Below, one piece after another: positions 1 to 7,189 of a stretch of 25,407 bases of DNA (its first letter is position 1; the number at the start of each line of letters is the position of its first letter). The translations under genes were made by a program, and so were the position numbers. The stretch spans positions 1 to 25,407 of the IMG/VR virus record IMGVR_UViG_3300042305_001518; one strand, 5' to 3'. Source of the DNA: a virus. The notes under the pieces are model-generated. The model was not told the DNA's origin. It made no database searches and was given only the letters and a program-made list of their open reading frames with translations.

Positions 1-1
1 C

Positions 2-568
2 GGCAACGACGCCAGCACCATCGACGCCATCCCATCCGGCGCCAAGACCATGATGGTCGCCGCCGCCAACGAACGCATCGCAGACTGCTGGGAATGGGCC
101 GACTGGCCTGAGCTTATGCGCGTCGAAAGCCGCACCGTGCAGGGCGATGCAACGAACGGCTATTACATCGACTACGAGCAGAGCGGCCAGACCGCCATGG
201 GAGAGGTCTTTGGCGTCCTAAGAGACAACCCTGCAACCCACGCCGCGCCCCGCGCCATTGGCTATACGCTCCTCGGAGATGCCATTCGCTTCCCCGAAGA
301 CACCGACCTGCCAACTAGCGTCTGGGTCAACTACCGGGTCCGCCCGACCGAATACAGCGCGAGCAACCTCTCCGCGACCGTGCCCGCCGTCATCGCAAAA
401 GCAGTCGGCCTGATGCTGAGTGGAGATTTGCTCCAAGAGGACGGACAGACCGACAAGGCGTTGGCCATGGAACAGATGGCCGAGTCCGAGCTGATCTCTC
501 AGCGCGACAAATATTACTTTCAGCAGGGCCAGCCCAGCATGTGGACGGCCCGCGTCAACCAATACTAA
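2..568 (+). CDS. Putative head-tail adaptor/connector protein, 5'-truncated
   Basis: The reading frame is open from base 2, so the first in-window ATG (base 50) is probably internal and the true start lies left of the window. About 188 residues are visible. The protein is soluble, acidic and helical with aromatic residues, and has no signal peptide or membrane segment. Only 6 bases separate it from the next virion gene, and tail genes follow. Position and size suggest the adaptor that joins portal to tail in short-tailed phages (the role of T7 gp11). I do not recognise a diagnostic motif, so the role is inferred from context. The coding status is secure; the function is tentative. Confidence 0.7.
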   Translation, partial: GNDASTIDAIPSGAKTMMVAAANERIADCWEWADWPELMRVESRTVQGDATNGYYIDYEQSGQTAMGEVFGVLRDNPATHAAPRAIGYTLLGDAIRFPEDTDLPTSVWVNYRVRPTEYSASNLSATVPAVIAKAVGLMLSGDLLQEDGQTDKALAMEQMAESELISQRDKYYFQQGQPSMWTARVNQY

Positions 569-574
569 AAACCT

Positions 575-1057
575 ATGCATCCTAACGTCTCCCTCACAAA
601 CTTCCGCACCAAGATCGTGCGGTTCACGCCAGTCGTAGACACCAGCGCCTACGCCGCCGGTGATGTCCTCTTCGACACCACTGCTGTTGAACTCAGCAGC
701 AACGCCGCAGCCGCCGCCCGCGGCACCATCCTCACGGCCTCGATCATTGACCGCGACGATGAATCCTCGCAGACCATCACGCTCTACTTCCTGCGCAGCA
801 ACGTCAGCCTCGGCACGATCAACTCGGCGCCCAGCATCTCCGACGACAACGCCGCCGAGATCATCGGCACCTGCACCGTCACCACCGGCACCGACTTGGG
901 CGGCTGCAAATACGGCGAGACCAGTGGCCTCGTCCTGCCCTTTGAGCTGCCCGCGCAGAACCTCTTCGTCGCCGCGACAACCGGCGGCACGCCGACCTTC
1001 ACCGCCGCCAGCGACATCCGCGTGCGCCTGAGCCTCCAGCTAGAGACCGCAGCCTAA
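575..1057 (+). CDS. Small virion structural protein (hypothetical)
   Basis: This is a 160-residue, beta-rich protein dominated by Thr, Ser, Ala and Val, with few charged residues and no signal peptide or membrane span. Such composition is typical of compact beta-sandwich virion proteins such as capsid decoration or tail accessory proteins. It sits between an adaptor-like gene and a lectin-like fibre gene in an uninterrupted rightward series with gaps of 6 bases on each side. I recall similar small proteins near the head-tail junction in environmental short-tailed phages, but cannot name a characterised homologue. A role as decoration or tail-attachment protein is inference. Confidence 0.65.
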   Translation: MHPNVSLTNFRTKIVRFTPVVDTSAYAAGDVLFDTTAVELSSNAAAAARGTILTASIIDRDDESSQTITLYFLRSNVSLGTINSAPSISDDNAAEIIGTCTVTTGTDLGGCKYGETSGLVLPFELPAQNLFVAATTGGTPTFTAASDIRVRLSLQLETAA

Positions 1058-1063
1058 GACTCC

Positions 1064-2386
1064 ATGCCGCTCCCATTTTCCAGACGCGCCAGCCAAACGG
1101 CGCCGAGCTTCTCCCGCGACTTCGCGGGCCTGAAGACGCTGGATCATGGTGTCGGCCCCGCGATCACCTTCACCCGCGCCAGCAACGCCACCTTCTTCGA
1201 CGCCAACGGCACCCTGCAAACCGCCGCCAACGCCGCGCCCCGCTTCGACCACGACCCCGCGACCGCCGGAAATCCGTCACGCGGGCTACTCATCGAGGAG
1301 GCGCGGACGAATCTGTATCAGCGAAGCGCAGAGTTTGACAATGCGTATTGGAACAAAACACGCGCCAGCATCACGGCAAGCGCCCTTGCGTCACCAGACG
1401 GGACAATGTCAGCGGACTTATTGGTCGAGGACAACACGGCGTCGAACTCGCACTTTGTATTTAGGCAGGTCGCTCATGCAGGCGCCAACAGCACCGTTAC
1501 AGTATCAGTGTTTGCAAAAGCTAAAGAACGTGACCGACTTTCTGTCTCCGTTCTTTCTGGAATTACAACACCTACCATTGATTTAAGTGGAGGAACCGTT
1601 GTTTTCAATTTGGCAGCAGGAACAGCGGGATCATTTTCTGGTTCACAAACAGGAACCGCGTCAAACGGCACGGGAAACGCCGCCATTGCCTCGGTTGGCA
1701 ATGGTTGGTATCGCTGCACGATCACACTGACTCCGGCAGGAGTTACCGCAACCGACACACAAGTCTATTTTGGACTGCACAACGGCACATCGTCATCCTA
1801 CACCGGCGACAACACATCCGGCCTCTACATCTGGGGCGCCCAACTAGAAGCGGGCGCCTTCCCCACCAGCTACATCCCGACGACCACCGCCGCCGCCACC
1901 CGCGCCGTGGACGTTGCGGTCGTCACGCCGATCTCCAGCTTCTATAACCAGAGCGAGGGGACGTTGTTTGCGGAGGTGCGCGAAGGCGGCAGCGATTTGC
2001 AATACGGAGCCGTCAGCCTCGACACTGACACAAGCGACAATCGCATTGACCTTCGCCGCAATAACGACGCTGGAGTCCTCGCGATGCTTGTAACGACAGC
2101 GGGTGCCCTGCAAATGCTTCAGTCCCCAGTGCTCGCCGTCGCCGCCCAAACTTACAAATTGAGCGGGGCATACAAGGCGAACGATTGCGCTGTGTGCGTC
2201 AACGGAGGAGCCGTTGCCACTGACGCTAGTGTAACCCTGCCAACGCTGACCCATCTGAGGATCGGGGGACTGACTCTGGTGTCCCCAGCAACCGGAAACT
2301 CGTTCCCGCTCAACGGCCACATCCGCAAGATCGCCTACTACCCCCGCCGATTGAGCAACACGCTACTCCAACAACTCACGACGTAA
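1064..2386 (+). CDS. Phage fibre/adhesin with lectin-like (concanavalin-fold) domain
   Basis: This 440-residue protein has the hallmarks of a common phage receptor-binding family. An N-terminal segment contains ITFTRASNATFFDANGTLQ, followed by a GLLIEEARTNL motif near residues 74-85 and a central beta-sandwich. A YIWGAQLEAGAFPTSYIPT motif lies around residues 255-275, and the C-terminal part is LamG-like and ends in HIRKIAYYPRRLSN. These motifs recur in carbohydrate-binding domains of phage spike and fibre proteins. The likely role is surface glycan binding. Bases about 1330-1760 are more AT-rich than the flanks, suggesting a module exchanged by recombination, which is usual for host-range genes. 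The gene lies just before the lysis cassette. Confidence 0.75.
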   Translation: MPLPFSRRASQTAPSFSRDFAGLKTLDHGVGPAITFTRASNATFFDANGTLQTAANAAPRFDHDPATAGNPSRGLLIEEARTNLYQRSAEFDNAYWNKTRASITASALASPDGTMSADLLVEDNTASNSHFVFRQVAHAGANSTVTVSVFAKAKERDRLSVSVLSGITTPTIDLSGGTVVFNLAAGTAGSFSGSQTGTASNGTGNAAIASVGNGWYRCTITLTPAGVTATDTQVYFGLHNGTSSSYTGDNTSGLYIWGAQLEAGAFPTSYIPTTTAAATRAVDVAVVTPISSFYNQSEGTLFAEVREGGSDLQYGAVSLDTDTSDNRIDLRRNNDAGVLAMLVTTAGALQMLQSPVLAVAAQTYKLSGAYKANDCAVCVNGGAVATDASVTLPTLTHLRIGGLTLVSPATGNSFPLNGHIRKIAYYPRRLSNTLLQQLTT

Positions 2387-2387
2387 C

Positions 2388-2663
2388 ATGACCGACTACC
2401 TCTACAAATTCCCCGACGAGGCCACGGCCCAAACCGCGCTGGCCGACTACTTTTCTGCCGAGACCGGCTGGAAGACCAGCGGAGAAGGCTATGCGCTTGA
2501 TCCGGTGGGTGTGCTGGCAGACGTAGACAACACCGATCCAGAAAATCCGGTCAGCACACTGCTCGACGGCTGGCACCTCAACCTCCGCGTGACCGACGAC
2601 CGCCCCGATCCGGCACCGACCTACAGCGTCACGCCGACCCAGCAACGGAGGGTGTGGCTATGA
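2388..2663 (+). CDS. Small hypothetical protein after the fibre gene
   Basis: This is a 91-residue acidic protein starting MTDYLYKFPDEATAQTALAD, with no membrane segment. The start lies 2 bases after the fibre stop, and the stop overlaps the next start as ATGA (2660-2663), indicating translational coupling. Small proteins of this kind, with an N-terminal 'YLYKFPDEATAQ'-like strand, are often found directly after fibre genes. Fibre assembly chaperone or fibre cap are possibilities, but neither is shown by the sequence. Confidence 0.65.
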   Translation: MTDYLYKFPDEATAQTALADYFSAETGWKTSGEGYALDPVGVLADVDNTDPENPVSTLLDGWHLNLRVTDDRPDPAPTYSVTPTQQRRVWL

Positions 2664-2869
2664 CCTCGTGGCACTATCACATGACGACGACCGAAAAAGG
2701 CGTGATCGGCACCGCGACCAGCATCGGATCGTCCATCTTTTCAATGCTCCCTCATCTTGAAGCAACCCTCCGCATCGGCGGACTCATCATCGGAATTTTG
2801 GTCGGACTGGCCACGCTGATTAGCGTCCTGCACGACATTCGGAAAAAACAGAAAGAACTAAAGAAATGA
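2660..2869 (+). CDS. Small membrane protein, holin-like
   Basis: The protein is about 69 residues. I chose the ATG at 2660 because GGAGGG lies 7 bases upstream and the start overlaps the previous stop as ATGA; a GTG at 2654 is the alternative. One strong membrane segment (IGGLIIGILVGLATLISVL) spans roughly residues 38-57. It is followed by a very basic tail (DIRKKQKELKK). A weaker hydrophobic stretch near residues 16-28 may be a second helix. A single span with a lysine-rich cytoplasmic tail ahead of an endolysin-like gene fits a small holin. The holin call is inferred from topology and neighbours. Confidence 0.65.
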   Translation: MTSWHYHMTTTEKGVIGTATSIGSSIFSMLPHLEATLRIGGLIIGILVGLATLISVLHDIRKKQKELKK

Positions 2870-3039
2870 GAAACTGGAAAACGAACCTACTCGGAGCACT
2901 CACTATCATCGCCAGCTTGTCCACGGCCGGACGCGAATTTCTGGCCAGCGGCACAATCCCTGACCTCGGCCTCGTCGGCGCAAGTCTACTCGCCGGATGG
3001 GGCTTGCTGATGGCGAAAGACCACAACGCCCGCCTCTGA
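2866..3039 (+). CDS. 57-residue two-helix membrane protein, holin/antiholin-like
   Basis: The start overlaps the previous stop as ATGA (2866-2869), so it is probably translationally coupled. The 57-residue product begins MRNWKTNLLGALTIIASL and has two short hydrophobic helices, about residues 7-20 and 33-47, separated by a loop with Gly, Pro and Asp. It ends MAKDHNARL. Small proteins with this K/R-N-W-K-T start and a final 'AKDHN' are widespread next to phage lysis genes, and their role is usually described as holin-like or unknown. Neighbours on both sides suit lysis. It may pair with the preceding membrane protein as holin and antiholin. Confidence 0.65.
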   Translation: MRNWKTNLLGALTIIASLSTAGREFLASGTIPDLGLVGASLLAGWGLLMAKDHNARL

Positions 3040-3043
3040 CTCC

Positions 3044-3202
3044 ATGAGCCACGCCCGCGTCACAAAACTCATTGCAGTTGCGATCCTCGCCGTGAGCTGG
3101 GCTGTCGCTGCGGCTGGATGCGTGACGGTCGGCTATGACTTCCTGAAGCAGCAGGCCACCGTCACGTTCGACGCAAAGACCGTCAAAGAGCCAACCAAGT
3201 GA
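3044..3202 (+). CDS. Small lipoprotein, candidate spanin component
   Basis: This 52-residue product has a basic N-terminus, a hydrophobic core (LIAVAILAVSWAVAA) and a lipobox-like AAGC. This is a signal-peptidase-II lipoprotein signal with the Cys near residue 25. The mature part is only about 28 residues and ends in lysine-rich EPTK. A tiny lipoprotein directly upstream of an endolysin-like gene and downstream of holin-like genes fits an outer-membrane spanin (Rz1 type), which would disrupt the outer membrane of a diderm host. No separate inner-membrane spanin is evident, unless a neighbouring membrane protein supplies it. The lipoprotein signal is visible; the spanin role is inferred. Confidence 0.6.
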   Translation: MSHARVTKLIAVAILAVSWAVAAAGCVTVGYDFLKQQATVTFDAKTVKEPTK

Positions 3203-3759
3203 TCCCCAAGAGCCGACCACAACAAAAGCGCGACGAGACGCTGAAGCAGCTCAAGGCTGCCAACGTCAGCGATCCGGTGTGCTTGGTCGGCATTCGTGGC
3301 TACTACCGCGACAGCATGGGCGCCAAGGGCAAGCAGGATCGCGGAATCTATGACGATGCCATTATCCTTGTCTCGCCCAACGCACACGTTGCCTTCAATG
3401 CCAACGTCGATCCAGCCCGCTACGGCATCAACCCAAAGATCGGCAAGGGCTACGCATCCCTCAAGTCAGGTGTCTACCGCTACAAGCTGGGCAAGCACGG
3501 CATTCGGAGCGGCAACCCTTACAAAGCTCTGGTGCAAGGCGATGCAGTCACCGTCCAGCGCGACGGCGGCAAGGAAGAAGTCGGATTTTTCGGCATCAAT
3601 ATCCATCGCGGCGGAATCACCCGCACCAACAGCGAAGGCTGCCAAACCCTGCCGCCCGCCCAGTGGCCCGCCTTCATCTCCCTCGTTGAGTCCGAGATGA
3701 AAAGGAACAACGCCAAGACCGTCAGCTACGTCCTGACCAGCCGGAAGGACGCCGCCTAA
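3199..3759 (+). CDS. Putative endolysin with L,D-transpeptidase (YkuD)-like catalytic motif
   Basis: This 186-residue protein starts at a GTG overlapping the previous stop (GTGA, 3199-3202). Residues about 130-150 read FFGINIHRGGITRTNSEGCQ, matching the His...Ser-x-Gly-Cys arrangement of the YkuD/L,D-transpeptidase fold, with His136 and Cys148 as the likely catalytic pair. Upstream, a beta-rich region ends in a segment resembling the substrate-binding sheet of that fold. There is no signal peptide, so it would need a holin for access to peptidoglycan. In this position the usual endolysin appears replaced by this YkuD-like enzyme, presumably cutting or remodelling peptide cross-links. The family assignment is fairly good; activity is not proven. 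Confidence 0.68.
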   Translation: MIPKSRPQQKRDETLKQLKAANVSDPVCLVGIRGYYRDSMGAKGKQDRGIYDDAIILVSPNAHVAFNANVDPARYGINPKIGKGYASLKSGVYRYKLGKHGIRSGNPYKALVQGDAVTVQRDGGKEEVGFFGINIHRGGITRTNSEGCQTLPPAQWPAFISLVESEMKRNNAKTVSYVLTSRKDAA

Positions 3760-5666
3760 TGGCATTAGAAAGTCCAGTGCAACGCGACGGCGACAACGGC
3801 TTCATCGGCTTTGCCAGCCGGTTAAACCCGCTGACGCTACCCGCCGGAATGCTGCAAGACTCGGTCAACATGCGCTTGGATCGCGGAGTCGCACAAACCC
3901 GCAAAGGATCAAAGCGTCTTACGGACAGCATTGGAGTCACAGGAGCACCACTGACCTTGGACTTCGTTTTGTCACCAGCGCCCAACGAGCCAATCGTGCG
4001 CGATACCTACAGCGGCGGGCTTTATGCCGCCGGAGTCTTTGCCTCGCAGAACTACGACAATGCCGCTGAATACATCGTCATGGTCGGCGCAGACAGCACA
4101 ACGCTATGGAAGCAAAGCGGAACGACCACGCTGACTTATCCGACATCTCCGAGCGAGACAGTCGAAGCGACCGACACTGTTAGCGTGGTGCAAGCATTTG
4201 ATCGCGTCTATGTGCTGCGCGAGGCCGACAGAACGGTGAGCGGATGGGAAGAAAAGCTCACCACTGCTTCAGGGATTACTGTCAGTTCTACCACGGCGAC
4301 CGTCAACGTCACCGCCCATGGCTATCCGGTTGGCGCCCGCGTCCGCATCGAAGGCAGCACGACACCTGCCTTCGACGGCCACGAATACGACATCGTCAGC
4401 AGCTCAACCGACAGCTTCACAATCACCGTCCCCAGCGGAACCGCAACGCACGCAGTCGCCGGAATCAAGGTTCGCCGCGTCAAAGCGCCTCTGTATTGGG
4501 CAGGAAGCGGATCTGTCTTTATTCGCTCCACTGCGGGCGTCCCAAGCGGGGGCGCCAGCTTCACGCGCATGCCGTCAACCGGATGGGCAACCTATTTCAA
4601 CAACCGCCTCTGGATCGCCAAGACCCGCGACACAGTCGGCATCAGCGATGTTCTCGAGCCAGATTTGTTTGATCCTTTCTTTAACAGCTTCCGCGCAGGC
4701 GCCGGTGGCGATGACCGCATTGTGGCAATCCACCCATGGGTCGAAGGCCAAGCCCTCGTCTTCTGCCGCAAATCCATCTGGCTCGCCACGCTGAACCAAT
4801 TCAGCAGCACCGATGGTAGCGACTTTAGCGTCGATACTCCGGTCAGCGGCCTTACCCTCCTGACCAACGAGATCGGCTGCTCGGCCAGAAACACCATCTG
4901 CACCGCAGGAAACTTCGTTTTCTTCCTGAGTGACGCAGGCATCTACCGCCTCGACAGCCGCCTTGACTTGAAGCTGCGCGGCGATACGCGGCCGCTCTCG
5001 GAGCCGATTGACGACCTGTTCAGCACAGTCAACCAGAGCCGCGTCGAGGACAGCGCCCATGCTGTTTGGCATAACAACCGATACGTCATAGCCTTGCCGA
5101 CCAGCAGCAATGCACTCGACGGAAACCAACTCGTCATCTGCTGGAACTCGCTTAATGAGCAGTGGGAATACCGCGACACCTATCCGTCGTCGGCGGCTAT
5201 CAATCAAATCTTGGTCGCAACCTACAACAACGCTCGACGCCTCTTTAGCATCCCTCGATCTGGCAACCTCTATCTGCTTGAGGAGCAGACAACCGGAGGC
5301 GACGACCAATCGACCGGCACGGCGACCAATCCGATCACCGGCAGCATCAAGACGCGCCGCTACGACTTTGGCGACATGCACTCCAAACGGTTCCTCCGCA
5401 CCATCGCCGATGTCGTCATTCCGGCCGGAGCCACCGTCACGACAAAGATCAGCACGATCAACCCCGACACCGAGACAACCGTCGGCGAGCTGACCAACAG
5501 CAACGCGACCAGCGAGGATTACAACATGAAGTCTCCGGTGCGCTACAAGGCACACGCGGCCGAAGTCATTTACGAAACCTCCGGTGGGCGGCCGGAAATC
5601 AGATCCGCCAGCATCGAGGCATCACCGAAATCGTTGCCTCCCACGGAAACCAGAAACGCAGCATAA
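3759..5666 (+). CDS. Putative tail nozzle / tail tubular protein B-like
   Basis: This is a 635-residue soluble beta-rich protein whose start shares one base with the previous stop (TAATG). The N-terminal region (GFASRLNPLTLPAGMLQDSVNMRLDRG, from about residue 17) is a conserved opening I associate with tail proteins of environmental short-tailed phages: the protein describes a binding surface and then repeated blades. Repeated aromatic strands such as YVIALPT and NRLWIAKTRD suggest a beta-propeller, as in T7 gp12 and the P22 gp10 needle-hub proteins. Length is close to that group (T7 gp12 is about 800, P22 gp10 about 470). Function is assigned from fold-level resemblance and position next to fibre genes. 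Confidence 0.65.
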   Translation: MALESPVQRDGDNGFIGFASRLNPLTLPAGMLQDSVNMRLDRGVAQTRKGSKRLTDSIGVTGAPLTLDFVLSPAPNEPIVRDTYSGGLYAAGVFASQNYDNAAEYIVMVGADSTTLWKQSGTTTLTYPTSPSETVEATDTVSVVQAFDRVYVLREADRTVSGWEEKLTTASGITVSSTTATVNVTAHGYPVGARVRIEGSTTPAFDGHEYDIVSSSTDSFTITVPSGTATHAVAGIKVRRVKAPLYWAGSGSVFIRSTAGVPSGGASFTRMPSTGWATYFNNRLWIAKTRDTVGISDVLEPDLFDPFFNSFRAGAGGDDRIVAIHPWVEGQALVFCRKSIWLATLNQFSSTDGSDFSVDTPVSGLTLLTNEIGCSARNTICTAGNFVFFLSDAGIYRLDSRLDLKLRGDTRPLSEPIDDLFSTVNQSRVEDSAHAVWHNNRYVIALPTSSNALDGNQLVICWNSLNEQWEYRDTYPSSAAINQILVATYNNARRLFSIPRSGNLYLLEEQTTGGDDQSTGTATNPITGSIKTRRYDFGDMHSKRFLRTIADVVIPAGATVTTKISTINPDTETTVGELTNSNATSEDYNMKSPVRYKAHAAEVIYETSGGRPEIRSASIEASPKSLPPTETRNAA

Positions 5667-5668
5667 TT

Positions 5669-7168
5669 ATGGCTACACTCACAAAAGGACAAACATTTGC
5701 CAGCGGCGACACCGTCACGGCGACCAAACTCAACAACTTGGTCGATGCGGCCACCATAGCCAACATCGTCAACGCCGACATCGGCGCTTCGGCGGCTATC
5801 GCTCACAGCAAACTGGCCAACATTACGGCTGGTCAGGTGCTTCTTGGCAACGCAAGCAATGTGCCAACGGCAACAGCTCTCAGTGGCGATGTCACGGTCA
5901 ACAGCTCAGGCGTCACAGCTATTGGGTCCGGTGTGATTGTGGATGCAGACATCAACGCCTCGGCGGCCATCGGATTGAGCAAGCTGGCAACCGGCGCTTT
6001 GCCAACAGCCATCACCGTTGCCTCGGCCAATCTGGTAGACGGCACCATCGTCAATGCGGACATCAATGCCTCCGCTGCGATTGCTCACACCAAGCTGGCA
6101 AACATAACTGCTGGTCAGGTGCTCATGGGAAATGCCAGCAATGCCCCAACCGCCACGGCACTCTCCGGTGACGTTACTATCAACAGCTCTGGCGTAACCG
6201 CTATCGGCTCCGGCGTGATCGTGGACGCCGATGTCAGCGCATCGGCCGGTATTGCGCACTCCAAGCTCGCCAATATCACAGCGGGCCAAGTGCTAGTGGG
6301 CAATGCAACAAACGTCCCGACCTCAACAGCTCTGAGCGGTGACGTGACGGTCAACAGCTCCGGTGTCACCGCTATCGGCGCAGGCGTGATTGTTGATGCC
6401 GACGTGAGCGCATCGGCTGCGATTTCATTGAGCAAGCTGGCGACAGGAGCATTGCCAAGCGCCATCACCGTGGCATCGGCCAACATTGTCGATGGCACGA
6501 TTGTAAACGCGGATATTAGCGGATCGGCGGCTATTGACCACAGCAAGCTCGCCAACATTACCGCTGGAAGCGTGCTGATTGGCAATGCAACAAACGTCCC
6601 TACCGCAACGGCGGTTACAGGTGACGTAACTATTAGCAGCTCCGGCGTGACCGCCATTGGATCGGGCGTTATCGTCAACGCGGACATCAGCGCTTCGGCG
6701 GCCATTGACGGCAGCAAGTTGGCAACGGCCGCACAGCAAGCCCTTGTTCCAGCTGGAGCCGTGATGGCCTTTGCCATGAATAGCGCTCCGAGCGGATGGT
6801 TGGCGGCGGACGGTAGCAACGTCAACCGCACCACCTACGCCGCACTCTTCACCGCCATCGGCACGACCTACGGCGCGGGCGACGGCAGCACGACATTCGC
6901 CTTGCCCGATCTACGCGGCTACTTCGTGCGCGGTAGCGGAACTAATAGTGACGGCACGGCGGCTGGGACGTTTGGGACGAAACAGGCGGACGAATTAAAA
7001 AGCCACCTACACACTCACGAGCCGGGGGCGGCAGCGGGAGCAGCGAGCGGCGGCAGCTTTACCGCCCAGCGCACGGACTTACTTACAACGGCGATTAACA
7101 CAAGCTCAACCGGCGGAACCGAAACCCGCCCGAAGAACATCGCCATGCTGTATTGCATCAAGTTTTAA
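5669..7168 (+). CDS. Tail fibre with repeated shaft units and C-terminal tail-collar domain
   Basis: The protein is 499 residues. Residues about 25-350 consist of near-identical repeats built from ADI-ASAAI-HSKLANITAGQVL, GNA-NVPTATALSGDVT and NSSGVTAIGSGVIV, interrupted twice by an LSKLATGALP-AITVASAN insert. This is a typical beta-helical or beta-prism fibre shaft. Residues about 360-425 (VPAGAVMAFAMNSAPSGWLAADG through FALPDLRGYFVRG) are a phage tail collar domain (Pfam PF07484 type). The C-terminus ends ETRPKNIAMLYCIKF, the classic end of collar-containing fibres. It is expected to be a trimeric fibre attached to the tail. The gene lies 2 bases after the nozzle-like gene. Confidence 0.85.
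   Translation: MATLTKGQTFASGDTVTATKLNNLVDAATIANIVNADIGASAAIAHSKLANITAGQVLLGNASNVPTATALSGDVTVNSSGVTAIGSGVIVDADINASAAIGLSKLATGALPTAITVASANLVDGTIVNADINASAAIAHTKLANITAGQVLMGNASNAPTATALSGDVTINSSGVTAIGSGVIVDADVSASAGIAHSKLANITAGQVLVGNATNVPTSTALSGDVTVNSSGVTAIGAGVIVDADVSASAAISLSKLATGALPSAITVASANIVDGTIVNADISGSAAIDHSKLANITAGSVLIGNATNVPTATAVTGDVTISSSGVTAIGSGVIVNADISASAAIDGSKLATAAQQALVPAGAVMAFAMNSAPSGWLAADGSNVNRTTYAALFTAIGTTYGAGDGSTTFALPDLRGYFVRGSGTNSDGTAAGTFGTKQADELKSHLHTHEPGAAAGAASGGSFTAQRTDLLTTAINTSSTGGTETRPKNIAMLYCIKF
5760..6720 (+). repeat. Imperfect tandem coding repeats in the fibre gene
   Basis: At least four copies of a unit of roughly 170-190 bases are visible. They are recognisable by the coding blocks for SKLANITAG (starting near 5803, 6090, 6259 and 6546) and by GGCGTGACC-like runs encoding SGVTAIG. 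Copies differ mostly at synonymous or conservative positions. The repeats encode the fibre shaft and could expand or contract by homologous recombination. Confidence 0.8.
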
Positions 7169-7189
7169 GGATTAACCGAACAAAACACT

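Noticed and set aside
1064-2386. Target of a diversity-generating retroelement
   Set aside because: No reverse transcriptase or template repeat is visible in the window, although the lectin-like fold would suit such a target.
4575-5555. Minus-strand ORF (326 aa)
   Set aside because: It is antisense to the tail-nozzle-like gene, with a composition dictated by that gene's codons.
5760-6720. CRISPR array or integron-like repeats
   Set aside because: The repeats are in frame, encode protein and have no regular spacers.
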